Positions 22,666 through 34,977 of a stretch of DNA of 64,000 nt are shown here, one piece after another. Numbering within the stretch: the stretch's first letter is position 1; every line of letters begins with the position of its first letter. The notes under the pieces were generated by a model. The model was not told the origin of the DNA. It worked only from the letters and a program-made list of their open reading frames with translations, and ran no database searches. The DNA comes from Theristus sp. LFF4_11 (Eukaryota > Nematoda > Chromadorea > Monhysterida > Xyalidae), in assembly GCA_030248135.1 (NCBI GenBank), contig JASANC010003970.1:48205-112204 (forward strand), read 5' to 3'. Position numbers and translations under genes: made by a program.

Positions 22666-25600
22666 GGTAGTTTTAGGTGCAAGCAGAGATAATCTTGTTT
22701 AGTAAAACGACCGATTTCAGCGTTCACGTTGTTGTGAATAATCGTTAATTCATGATCTTTTTTCTTCTTTTTATCTCCTGTTATAACGTCGCCATTCGTT
22801 ATAAGTTGGTTTTGTCAGCGGCCTCACTGTTGAATACACTTGAATGCCACTGCATTACTGCTGTCGAGCAACTGGAACTGCATGTGTAGATTTCGCACTC
22901 AAATGTCTGAAGAAATTGTGTTTTTTTTTGATAAAATGACAAGCTGTGATGATTGATGACAAACGCGCAGTTGCTCAAGATGACGCAGTTGATGAATATT
23001 TAATATTTTTTGAAAAGGGGCATTCTTTTTTGACAATATTGCGTCTCATTTGTGAATCAAAACACGTTCTCAAACAGCGCACAGTCAATGAATAATTTCA
23101 TCGCATGTTGACTGACTGCATATGAAAATGAGTTAGACGTTAGCTGACGCTGATGCATAAATAATGAAACTACGAGTTTTTTGGACAATAATAAAATTGA
23201 AACGCACGATTTTTTTGCAAAAAAAACTTTCGACCGGTTCGTTTGACGATAAGTGCAACACTTTTTGACACAAACCATGGCCAAATGGAATAAACATCCA
23301 CTATAAACAAGACGGAAATGTCATAAAAAATAAGTGAAGCATGTCAACAGTTACAACAATGGAATGGAGCAGGCGGGGAAGCAGGCGTAACAGACAGGAT
23401 CGGAAACTAAATTTAACGATCGACCGACAGCAATGCAACAAAACAAAAATTGACGCATCCATGCTTTAACATTAGCAACCGCCCGCGTTTCTGGGTCGTT
23501 AATTTACGAAAGGGAATTACGGATGAAAATGGAACTGCACACATTTTGCATTGAAGTTAATAACAATCGACCAACAGTTTTCTGAAAATAGTCCGTCAGA
23601 ACAAAAAGTGTGTAGGGTGCAAAAAAATGAGCACCCAGGCTCGCTGAGGCAGAGTCAAACTATGTGTGGGAGATTCTCAATCAATCCTGCTCATTCACGA
23701 GGTTTGAGTCATCGTCTCCAATAAAGCTGCAATTGTTGATTTGTTTTCAATGGACGAAGAATTTCGAGGCGAAAAATAGTACGGTTTTAAAGAAAAATAA
23801 GTTTCGAGACAAATAGTACGGTTTCACGTCGTGCGGCTGTTAGTGTCAGTAAATCGGCCAACCAAAAAAACGTACAGATCAACACGTTCAATTTCACACC
23901 ACGACCACCAGTCACGGGTAATCATCAGCAAACGTGGCTGCAACAGTGAAGCAACGGCGCGCATTCATTGAGCATAACGAAGTGGGGGCTAACTTTCCAG
24001 ACAACGATACACGGTCACGCTCTTTGACCGGATGAGCGTGTGGGCGGGCGGGCAGAGAAAGAAAAACGTGCCTCGATGGAAATGAAGAGAAGCACGAGAG
24101 AGAGAGGGCGAACTAATAAAATCAGCTTTTCTTTCAGTTTGACCATCCGTATTTTTGTGAAATACGGAATGAAATTCCGTCTCAATACAAAAACAGCGAA
24201 AACAACCAAAACACATCGTAGGGCTACTTGAAGATTTTCAAATCACGTTCACGATAGAAGCCGACCATTAAATACAACTTTATCAAGTGAACTAAAAATC
24301 GAACGTAGACCTGAAAAGAGCAAAACGGCGAGTGCCGAACACAAATACGATCCATCATTCGCTGCTGGAGAAAACTCGCGATCAAAGTCAGCTGAAAGCA
24401 GCCATGAACAAAAAAAACATGAAATTGCTTACGAATATCTGAGGTACGTTCGCAATTATAAAGACAACGAGAAGCGAATGCGGTGCGATGAAAAAGTCCT
24501 CAAAAAAATCTGCGAAAAAACCCGCCGCATGCTGGACCACTTGATGCAGCAGGCTGGCGACGACGATGGGCGCGCTATTTACAGAACAAAAAAGAGCGTA
24601 ACGGCGCACGTACACACGCGCAGACGCACATTTTCGGAAGAATAAACGTTCCGGCGATGTCGGCGGCAGCGTTTTACATCAATCTGTTCAGCTTCAGCGC
24701 TGCGTCTGAGTGTGTGTGTCCATTGCGCCTGCTAAACGTCCAATATGCGCATGATCACATGCCGGCTATGTGTACGCCATGGAGCGCATATGCTCCAGTG
24801 CGTGTGCGCGTGTGCTCACCAGCGCTAGCTGACTACTGCGGATGTTATACGATATATACGATATATGCACGTATAAAAGCGGTCGATGCGCGACGTCCAG
24901 TGCAATATAATGTATACCGCACATGTGCATGTGTGTGCGTACATATCATGCGCTGTGGAGCGCACACACAGCGCCGTACCGCACAACACCGGCACACAGC
25001 TCTCTCTCTGCCCGTACGTTTCTCGCGCAATGGAACAGTCACTATATTACCAGCGGCACCAGTAACACGGCCAGCGCAGCAGCAGCAGACCATTTTTGTT
25101 AATGGACGCAAAACAGGGCGCAAAGCACGCAGCGAACCGAAGTTTATACATTTTTTCTCGTATATGTGCGCAAGATGGTGTGCGCACACGACAGAGACGG
25201 TTGGCGCCGCGCGGTTGTCGGTGTCGTTGCGGTGTGTCGGCGAATCTGAAACACGCGTGCGCGCGGGTTTGTCCGATTTTAGTGTCAACACAGTTCTCTG
25301 CAAAAAAAGGTGACAACCGGAGCGCCAAACAATCTCTTGCAGAGATTACTACAACAACTATGTTGAGGTGAGAGAATCGTGGTTTGCGAGGAACAACAAA
25401 ACAACTCGCACACAATCACATGACGATTTCTGCCAGCTGTCAGGACAATCGAACCAGAGATTTGAACACGCGGTTAGTGCCGAAAACAGCGCTAGATTGG
25501 TAATAGCCACAGAATAGCAGACCGCTAGCGCAAACAGCCGCTGCACCAATCGGGCTTCCATAATTTATCAGAGCGTTGCAATTGGTGTCACAGGGCGTGT

Positions 25601-27514
25601 GTGCGGTTGTGCCGCTCTCGCCGCAAAAGCATAACGATTCTACTGGAGGACTTCGCATGCACAGAACAACTGTTAGGTGGTCGCGCAAATGCCATGCAAA
25701 TTACTGCCACATTGGCAGCGGCAGCACAGCATCCGCCCATCCAAGTGTGCATGGATACACATGGCCGTGTGTAACAACAACCGCGATTGCAAAACCACAA
25801 TATACGATTGAATATCGCGGCATACTTTTTTATTTTGGTGGAAATTCTGCTTCAGATTGCACCGTGTTCATTGGGTCTCGCTATATTAGATTTTCGCAAA
25901 AATTGTGCACATTAAAAACGCATGAATTGCTTCAGCTGCCGTTTGAAATGGAACAGCGCCGGCGGTGTCTCGCACTTCGCGTTAATCACGGATAAAAACA
26001 GACTCAAACACACAACTTGTAACTGTGCGGATTTTGAAAACGTTCGACGAAAGAAATCAGCGTGAGTCGACAAAATCTTCTGGTTGGTACAGTTCACCAA
26101 AGGTTGCAACACACGAAAAGTCACGTGTGTAATCGGATTTACTAAAGGGCAAAAATTTCGGTCCTTGGAACGCCAACGCCTCACATCCGGCGTCGCTTGT
26201 GTTTGCCATTATTGCGCATACCTCGATGGATTACATTATAAACAAGCGTTAATAAGACACAGTTTTCCTGATGTGCACGTTGTTCCGCATTGGGCAGCGC
26301 TTGTCTAGCGAACGACCACGACATCAAGATTTGCGAAAAGTTTCGTGAAAAAAAACGGAACCAAGACCCTCCATGCAAAAAAAACGACATCGACGAGTTT
26401 TGCAGAAGTGCGTGGACAGATTCCACTGAAAAAGCGTGAAAAAATGAACAATTGGCGTTTGGCAGTGAACCCAGCAAATGAGACCACACATTTGAATCTG
26501 CGAACAACCCCATATATCCAAGACTCGGCAAGGTTGGTTACAGTAGGTGCCTGCCTTGCCAGACTGGCAAGTGCGGAATAATCCAGTCGAGGTACATACA
26601 ACAGCAAAAATAGACATTTTTAATTCAGCGCGCTTCCGCGCAATTTTTTAATACTCAATCCGACCGAGCTCCGAGACACGGTTACCTAATATTTCGCATT
26701 TTACAACAAAAAGCACACAACGTCATGCATCATTCGTCTATCATCTGCTAGCAACCAGATCGCACCGAATGAGATGCGAGCCTTCTACAGCGTCCAATGT
26801 CGTTTCGCTGTTTTCTCTGGCCGATCATAAAAGCAGCTCGTAAAAAAAACAACCTGCGGATCTGCGCGGCGAAGAGGTCCGGTGGTAATATAACATATAC
26901 ACATCATGATCCATATTGGTGCACTGCCATACAGCGCAACAACAGGCGAACTATTAAAAAGTGATAGTGCAATATGCGTGGCGGGCGGCAGAACACACAG
27001 CAGAATACACCGCACAGCATTGCAAACTACAACAACAACAACAACAAACAACAACCACAGCGCATATCATGACGCCGGGCTCGAGGGCAACGAACGAAAC
27101 GAGACGGCCCTACGACCCTGTGCACAACGGACCTATAGTAGCTTATGTAGCGTGAACATTGTCGGTCTCTGCTCATGGGAGGCACCTCGAAACGCACGTT
27201 TCAGCAGCAACGGCGTGCTTGCGTGTGTGTGTGCTTGTGTGCGCGTGCAAGGAATGCGTGTGAGCGGCGCACGCGCACAACACAGCCAGCCGCCCGTCTG
27301 TGCATAACGCAAACCAACCAGTCAGCACACAGCAGCCGCAGCGCACAAGCAACCGCCAACAACAACAAGCGCATTCAATATGTGCGCTGCGCCGCTCCTT
27401 GCCGCTTTTATTCGTGTCGTGTGTATGCACTGTATGTGTATGTATGTAATGTATGTACATGGCCGGCTCCAGACCGTCAAAGCTTAGCGCTGCTGAACCA
27501 CGGAGAGCAGAACG

Positions 27515-27576
<62 letters not shown>

Positions 27577-30500
27577 GCTGTTGTTGTTGTTGCTGTTGTT
27601 GTTGTTGTTATTGTCGTTAGTGAGAGAAAGATGCAGAGAGACCTTGGTCACATGTGTAAGGACACACACGTTCAGGCAGAACTTGAACAACAACAGCTAT
27701 ACAGACGATATGAACAGGTTAGCTTGCCTGTAAGCCGTGAGATCATTGGTTTAGTTTTATAAAGCATACTGCCGGGTGTGTGTGTGTGTGTGTGTGTGTT
27801 GCTCAAAACACCGCTCAATCGAGCCGAGCAAAACAAACAGCAGTTATCAGTTGAAATTGCTGGAGACCGTACATGCGCGCACTATATTATTCATTTAACG
27901 AAGGTGGAGCAGAGTGAACACATTTTCGCACGCTTGGTGGTTGCCAAATACAGAATACAGTTTGAAAGAGCAACTGAAGAAATGGATGGTCAAAGTAGAA
28001 AAAAACACAACCATATTATGTACAGACGAGTTTGCGACATTGGAGCACACACATTCGGCTGAATAGACCAGCGCCACTAAACTTGTGTGCTCGTGTCCAT
28101 GGCGTGACGCTCATTCATACATTGCACACACAGCGAGCAATAAAACGTAACCGCAACAGCTAAGCTAACACACACACACACACACACAGACCAGACACAA
28201 AGCATGTTATAGCTGAGCTATATACGTGCTGCAGCAGTGTGCATGCATGTTCAAGAGAAGAAACACAAGACATGTGCAATGTATTTTCAAAAGACACCAC
28301 ACGGCGTTGAATCCAACGCAACACACACAACACACGGCATGCGAGGTGTGTCGCGTTAAAATTGGGCAATCCTGTAACAACTTTGATGACTGTAGAACAA
28401 AAAACACAACTCCGCCAGTGTGACCATGGGTCAAAACAATACGTCAAGAAGAAGCCAACTTTCAGTTCAAAAAGAACCAAGAAAAACAACCCGGTTTGCA
28501 TTCGAGCAGCACCAACGGTGCTGCTATGCAGCTAATCCGGAACTTTAATCTCTAGTCTCTACTATAGTGCTATAACCCGAAAAATATGGATACATACTTC
28601 TTCGTGTTAGTGGCAAAAAATACAATGTCGCAAGTTTTGCATAACGCACCTTTATTTATGCCAAGAACACGACGCCCAGTAACGGCAGGGGTGCAAAGCT
28701 GCTGAATCTCAACTCAAGCAATGACAGAAGAACAAACTGTGACGCACAACCCAACCATGTCAGCGGCAAAACAACGACGTCTTGCCTTGCTTGCGTATAC
28801 TCGTTTCTTGACGCTGCTACATAAACATGCAATGACATAAACCCTAGAAGCTAGGAGTTTGCATGCAGCAAGTTGCAATGTCTTGCCAGCAAATAGTGAC
28901 TCCACAGGCATTATATGATCCTACGGACTACGGTTGATTGCGTCTAACAGAAAAAAAACTACACTTTTATGCATCCATACTGCAACTACTACAATTGGTA
29001 CAATTAAAAACGCACCCTGCAATGCTGTATTGCTTGATCGCCAACAAACGCTGAGTCAATCAACTTGTCCAGAGAGTACCAAATAACTAACTGTTTAAAA
29101 ACGTTGTTGTTAGTTTCGACCAGAATTATAATTTTGTTGATGAAAACATACCAAAGACTCGAGCTCGTCGAAACTTGTCACTTTTGCGCAGAATACAGAG
29201 CATGCGAAACTAGAACAACGAATATATCGGTTTTGGTTGAAATTAAATTTTGGGGATGAATTTGGTTTTTTGCAACTCCGATCCCGTTCTTGCTTCTTTC
29301 GCGGGTAGCACACCAAATTGAAACGAACCTCTGTAAAGCATTGTCGATGCAAGTCAATTAACTTTATATTCGCTGCTCAATTCTAAAATAAACCAAATAG
29401 CTAAAATTTACATGCAGTAGTCATCTCACTGTTTACTGGGAGTATTTCTGACAGTTTTTTAAACAGTCGAATTCAAACAAAACTTAAGGGCACTTTGATG
29501 AAAACAAACGTCCAACAACGAAAAGCATAAGATGCAGCAACCACGTCTGGAAACAGAGAGTCATAAAATCATTTGGCAATGGTGGAATAATAACATGAAT
29601 TAGTTGTTTTTTTCAGGAGGACAAATTGCTAAATTATCATTCATAGCTTCGATGAAAAAAGCGAAACCGCGGAACCGTGAAACACACACACACACACACA
29701 CGTAACGAGTTCATGGCGAGAGCGACTGTGCAGAAAAAAAGTGCGTCACCGACAAAAATTTTCTATTGCAGCGCCCCAGCAAACAAAACACAAGCATGGA
29801 TGGGCACGGCCGAATGTTAGCAGCCAGCTGATATGTCATCCAGCGCCAGCTGCTATGGTGGAAGCAGAAGAAAAACGCGATGCGACTACGACGACAGTCT
29901 CGTTTCATTCTTGCACTGGCTGTGTGTGCGTACGGGCACGGGAATACACGGGTAAATGTGTGCGCGTGTGCGCGCATGAATGAACGTGGAAGCGTGTAGT
30001 GACGGTGAAAATGTGAACGCTGAATGGAAACATGCGCACGGCAAGCAGACGCCGTCACGAACGGCATACTCGCATACTGAATGCACGCTCGCTTATGGTT
30101 ATGAGACACGCATACGCGACGTTGCGCAGTGGTTGGCCAGCAATGTGCGCCAAACTGCTCGATGGTATTTGTTGTTGTAGTTGACTGATGCTTGTTGTGA
30201 TTCAAAAAAGCAGTGGCAGGTTCTTGTTTGTCAAAATCAAAAAAACAACAACAACAACAACAACAACTGGACTTCATAAAACAAAGAATATAACTACCAA
30301 CGCAAGAACTTAGCAAACTTGGAGAACATCGAACTTCTAACGACCATGGCAGAACAAAAGTGCATTTTTTAAAACACTCGCTTTGCCAGTTCCACACGCG
30401 ATATAGCGTCAAGCAAGACGGATAAAACGAAGCATGAATGAGTATACAACAATCGCGCGCTGTTGCCATCAGGATTATTGCTGGTTCTCTTGAGTTGTGT

Positions 30501-31679
30501 TTTTTTCAGTGGGTGGTGTCTCCCTCCCAGCGTCGTCAGCTGCGCCAAAAAGGGGAACATGCGAGTATGGCACAGGGACACATGGTTCTGAATGGATCGA
30601 TTGAAAATTTGCATGCACAACAGGACTTTTGAAAACAATAACAGACAGACAGACGTTGTGAGCGGGTAGGGCGCAAAAGTAGGAAAGCCATGCTTTTTTT
30701 ATTTGTCAAAACCTAAAACTCAGATTTTTGGCATTTTTTTGAAATCGGAATAACGAGCGTGTGAATGTTCGGCATTAAAGAAACTTTCAACTAGAAATTG
30801 TAAAAAAACTATGTTCCGATGAATAAAAAAACTGCAGACGGTAAAAAATGGTCAAGAAAACCAAATGAAATTGGTTGAATCAACCAAAAAAATGTGCGCA
30901 AACTCACGTGTGCACAAGCAAGAAACAACGTAGCATCTCGACCAAAAAAATCAAAAAAACCGCTGATTCAAGCGCAGAACAGTCGCCAGCAAACAAGAGT
31001 TGAAAGAAAAGTATAAATCAGTTTTGTGATAAAAACAAGAAAGTATGCACACACACAGGAGGCACCAGCTCCGCTGCGCGTCACTGTCAGCTATAACTTT
31101 TATAAACATGATAAACACTGCGTTCTCCTGATAGACAAAACGAAAACCTGAAAAGGTGTCAGGAAAACACGCGCATGCAACAAGCGCATTTGGATGTAGT
31201 AACATTGTGTTTCGTCTCGATTGTCTGTGCGATATGAAGCAGAGCAAAATCTGTAAAAATTGATAAGCATAGACCGTAGCAGACGTCACCACGAGTGTTT
31301 GGGGAAGAAAGTTGTGTGAGAAAAAAATCTTTGTTGCCGCACACGGTGGTGACAAAAAAAAACTGGCAGGAATCGGACGTAATGCTGTGAAATGTGTTCG
31401 TACAGCGATTGTTCGACAAAGTCACCTGCTTTTATGGACCATAGAAAAATTCCAATGAACAAAAGTGTAAAATAATCAACGGAAAATACCGATGTGATGG
31501 CATTTTTTGCGAATACTAATGCCAATGATTAAAAGTATTCCAGCCGTCTGAATCGTTGCTTATCAGATTTTATTTGGCACAAGGGTTGCAAAAATGCAGA
31601 CAGTCTTCAACAACAGAATATCTAGACATCATTCGTTAGAGTCGGAATCGAAACCGGATTTAAACGAAACCAATTTCAA
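22666..31679. other. Nine-kb intergenic region, no gene recognised
   Basis: This lies between the tomosyn start codon and the TP53RK stop codon, so it should hold the tomosyn promoter and 5' UTR and the TP53RK 3' UTR. I read both strands and found no exon with convincing protein similarity. It has microsatellites: TTG/GTT repeats 27513-27610, TG near 27775-27800, AC near 28170-28190 and 29681-29701. A plus-strand TATAAAAG at 24872-24879 in a purine/pyrimidine-alternating stretch could be a core promoter, but no downstream gene is evident. A 67-aa minus-strand frame at 25358-25561 starts with a hydrophobic segment but has no splice or homology support. Confidence 0.6.
27513..27617 (+). repeat. 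(GTT)n trinucleotide microsatellite
   Basis: About 35 repeats of GTT/TTG with rare GCT interruptions. The poly-Asn, poly-Leu and poly-Val frames over it are artefacts of the repeat. Confidence 0.95.
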
Positions 31680-34522
31680 TCACCCAACCATGTCACGTTT
31701 TCGGCCACGTAAACGAACTTCATCGAGTTTACGCAACACTTTCGGCGCAGACTTCTTGCCTTGCGCGGTTGCATACGCCTGAAAATACAAAAAAGTACGC
31801 ATAATAAGTTCAAATAAACTAAAAAACACGTTTTTTTACTTTTCGTTTGTGTTGAAAATAGCACTCTTTGCTAAAAGCTCCTGAAGTTAATATCTGGCAC
31901 ACGTGACTGGTGCAACATCAAACAATTAAACATTCATATGTAATCTATCGATCTTGCACCACGCAACGAAAACCGAACAAAAAATTGTCACATTTACTCG
32001 TAAGAAGGTTGCAAAAATCGGCTCACTGCCCGGATGCGCCGAGATGAGCGCCCGCTCGAGCACGTACAAGTCAACGGCCATGTCCTCGGGCTGATGGCCG
32101 ACGTAGCTGAGGCCGAAGTCGATCATGACCAGTTTCGGCTGTGCTTCGACCGCCTGCGTTGTTCGAATGAAGGCATCGCTTTTCTTTTATTATTTGAGTG
32201 CGATGAATTATTGATTTTAAAACTTAAAAAAAATTTTTATTCGCATGTTAGTTGCGATTATTCAGCGAAACCCGCAATATTCACTGGCTGTTTCACGTAA
32301 CGATTTAAAAAAAATAGAGTCGTTTTAAATTTCAGTACTCTGAGACTTGAATCTGGAAATGCCGATTGCGAGTTGGGCAGGGCCAATTAATGACCCCATT
32401 TTTTTAAAGCCGCCAGCTGAATGTCCATGATTTACAGAGTTTGCGCTGAACTGAAATATTATGGGAGAAATGTGATACCAAACCGGGAAGGATGGAGCAA
32501 ACTGGACTGATCGATTGGCTATTTTTGGTATGTTCAACTACGAAGCACTCAATCACGTCAGCTGGAGTTGAATTCCTTCGAAGCAAAAAAAAACATTTGG
32601 AACATCCGATTTTTTGACGCTGAGGAGGGATGGAGTGCTGCCAATTAAAGACGAACTCGGTCGTTTCAGAAAGGTTCCGTGGGCGTACTGCCAGCAATAC
32701 CGGAAGATCAATCAACCCAGACGACAATACCAATCAACTGTCTGTAGAAATATCGTCTGTGGGCAATGAACAACAACAACCAACGAAAAAAAACATTGCC
32801 CGTTCACTGAACACTGGCCACCTCAGACGGCCGCAGCAGAACGTTGGACGTCGTGAGATCACCGTGGATGATGCTGTGCCTGTGCATCTGCCCGATGATT
32901 CCACCCAGTTCCATTGCGATCGCCGCGATTTCCGGCGATAACTGCGATGTTGACGCGTCTGCACGGAAAAAAATTAGTTTTTTTTCATCTGCATGTGTTT
33001 GTTGGACATGTTCGTCACACAAATATCGAAGAGGCGTACCTTTGCGACAGTGTGGGGCACCGTGGAGTGCAGCCAGATAATAGACATTTTATGGGAAAAA
33101 CCGCTGCCGATTTGCAGGCTGTGCACAAGCTTGATGGTTCTGTGTGCACAACACATTCTTCCTCACACTGGTAATCACCGGTTTGAGGGCTGCGAGCCGT
33201 GGTACCCCGCACGGTCGTATGGGCAAAAAAAAGAGCTCTCGACAAAACACCCCATCAAGTCTCTGTTGGTTTTACCATCCAGTTCGTTCAAATCAGCAGT
33301 GGAGCTACCGATCGATTCAACTAAGTCCATCGATTCAGACTCGCTTCGCTCCGTGATTGCAGCGGCACTGCTTGAACTGGGCACGCAAACGGAGTCGCTT
33401 TTGGGTTCACCACCGTTATCGTCGTCTGAGTCCAGATCGGAAGCGTCGGGTTCTCTTGAACGTTCGATGGTGGTTGGATGGAAATTCTGCTCCAAATACT
33501 CGCGCACGGTCAATGCGTCTGCGTAATAGTGCATGCCTGCAGAAAGAAACAGCAATTTGCCGATTTGGTTATAGTTGAACTAATGAATGATTAGCAAGCA
33601 GCTTGATTACCCGCCCTTCCGTGATGAATATCGGTGTGGCAGCAAATCAATGTTGCCCAGCTGTCAAACCAGCATCACCATTCAATCTCTCCATTGGCGT
33701 TAGCGCAAGAAAGGTGCTCTGGTTTCGGCCTAGTGGGATTTTTGCGTATCGCTTGTCTCGTTTCGTCACTACCTCACATTTGGTCTATCTCTATCTCACG
33801 AGCAATTATCTGATTGGTTGATTGGTGCACAAGTGCATGAATACTGGCAGCGGAGGCGGAGTCGAGGACAGCGCAGAATGCACGCGTGTCACGTGGTCGC
33901 CAACCAATCAGCTGAATTGCATATAGGCAATTGGCACTTCGCACACGCCGAACCGATGCTGTTCGTGTTCGTATCAATGAAATACAACGGCGGCACCGCG
34001 CAAATCGCCAGCTGCGCACAGCGCGTCAGGCAGCGCACCTCGGCGCGCAGGCGGTCGAGCGTCAAACGCGCGTCCAGCGTCGGATGGCGGTAGGTTTTCG
34101 CGAAACGTTCTGACGCAAACGAATACAATGAGTATCTTCTTTTATTGTTGACAAGTTTTCATGTTCCTTAGGCTGCAATATTGCACTCTGGCGACAAACT
34201 CAGCGCGTAAAATCGAATGCCGGCGACACGTTAGAACTTCCCTGCAGTGTAATTTTTCATGGGGAATACGTCCGGCTTGATGCTGGACAGCATCCAATCA
34301 CTTGTTCTTTTTCAAAAAAGGCTCAACGCCCATTCAACGAAGTCTTATTTTACAGTTGCTAAATCAAACTGTACCTTTGATAAGAACAGGCCGCCCAAGG
34401 AAGGTCGACCTATAGAGGCGTGCCTCAGCACCCTGGCGAAACAAGGTCGGAGGCTCGCTGGGACACGCGAACGCCGTGCTCAGCTGCTGCTGCTCCGGGT
34501 CAATTTCGGTCTCGTCTGACAT
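31680..34522 (-). CDS. TP53RK: TP53-regulating kinase (PRPK/Bud32), KEOPS complex kinase
   Basis: PRPK/Bud32 is the small atypical kinase/ATPase of the KEOPS complex, needed for N6-threonylcarbamoyl (t6A) modification of ANN-decoding tRNAs. Exons: 34522-34375, 34109-33954, 33536-33276, 32958-32822, 32153-31998, 31778-31680. Phases match and give 318 aa. The sequence shows RQGAEARLYRSTFLGRPVLI with Lys49, KTYRHPTLDARLT, the catalytic loop HGDLTTSN (Asp222, Asn227), IDFGLS (Asp246) and the family C-terminus KLDEVRLRGRKRDMVG. Human PRPK is about 253 aa. The extra length is mainly a Ser/Asp/Glu-rich insertion around residues 124-185, after the VREYLEQNF motif. The start ATG is the first in frame and gives a normal N-terminus. 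It lies 455 bp downstream of the RNF207 stop codon on the same strand. Confidence 0.96.
33801..33928. mobile_element. Palindromic MITE (CCAATCAGCT family)
   Basis: Arms AATTATCTGATTGGTTG and CAACCAATCAGCTGAATT are inverted around about 90 bp. It lies in the TP53RK intron between exons 34109-33954 and 33536-33276, ending 26 bases from the former. Confidence 0.65.
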
Positions 34523-34977
34523 TTCTACCCAAATGACAAGAAATTTTGGGCAAAAAAATCATAAACGGCCAGATTGTGTAGCAGATTGTGAGCGTCCAAT
34601 TTTGACAGCACCAATAATCACCGAAAACAGACAGATAACCATTCAACCGTAAACCAACGGCTAAAACGTTCACGCGAGCAGAAGAAATTCAACCAATGAA
34701 CATACTGTAAACGTTTATGCCAACGTAGGCCACACGTGAAGTACGACTAAACAATAACTTGAAAAAGAAATAATAATAAAACAAATATAAATTATGAAAT
34801 CGAAACATATGGGGTTTATAAGCACCGCAAAACAATGAAAATATAATCGGCTGGACAAAATATTAGGAATCACAGTTTTCGAGACGACATCAAAAAGTAC
34901 ACAAAACTAACAAGGCTTTATGAACAATAAAACAGTAACTACGAAATTAACATCATCGGTATTCCAACCAACAACAT

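Noticed and set aside
25358..25561. 67-aa minus-strand frame with a hydrophobic N-terminus
   Set aside because: It could encode a signal peptide, but overlapping frames are equally open and no splice site, homology or codon signal supports it.
27484..27762. Poly-Asn, poly-Leu and poly-Val open frames
   Set aside because: They come from the GTT microsatellite; the flanks show no splice or homology support.
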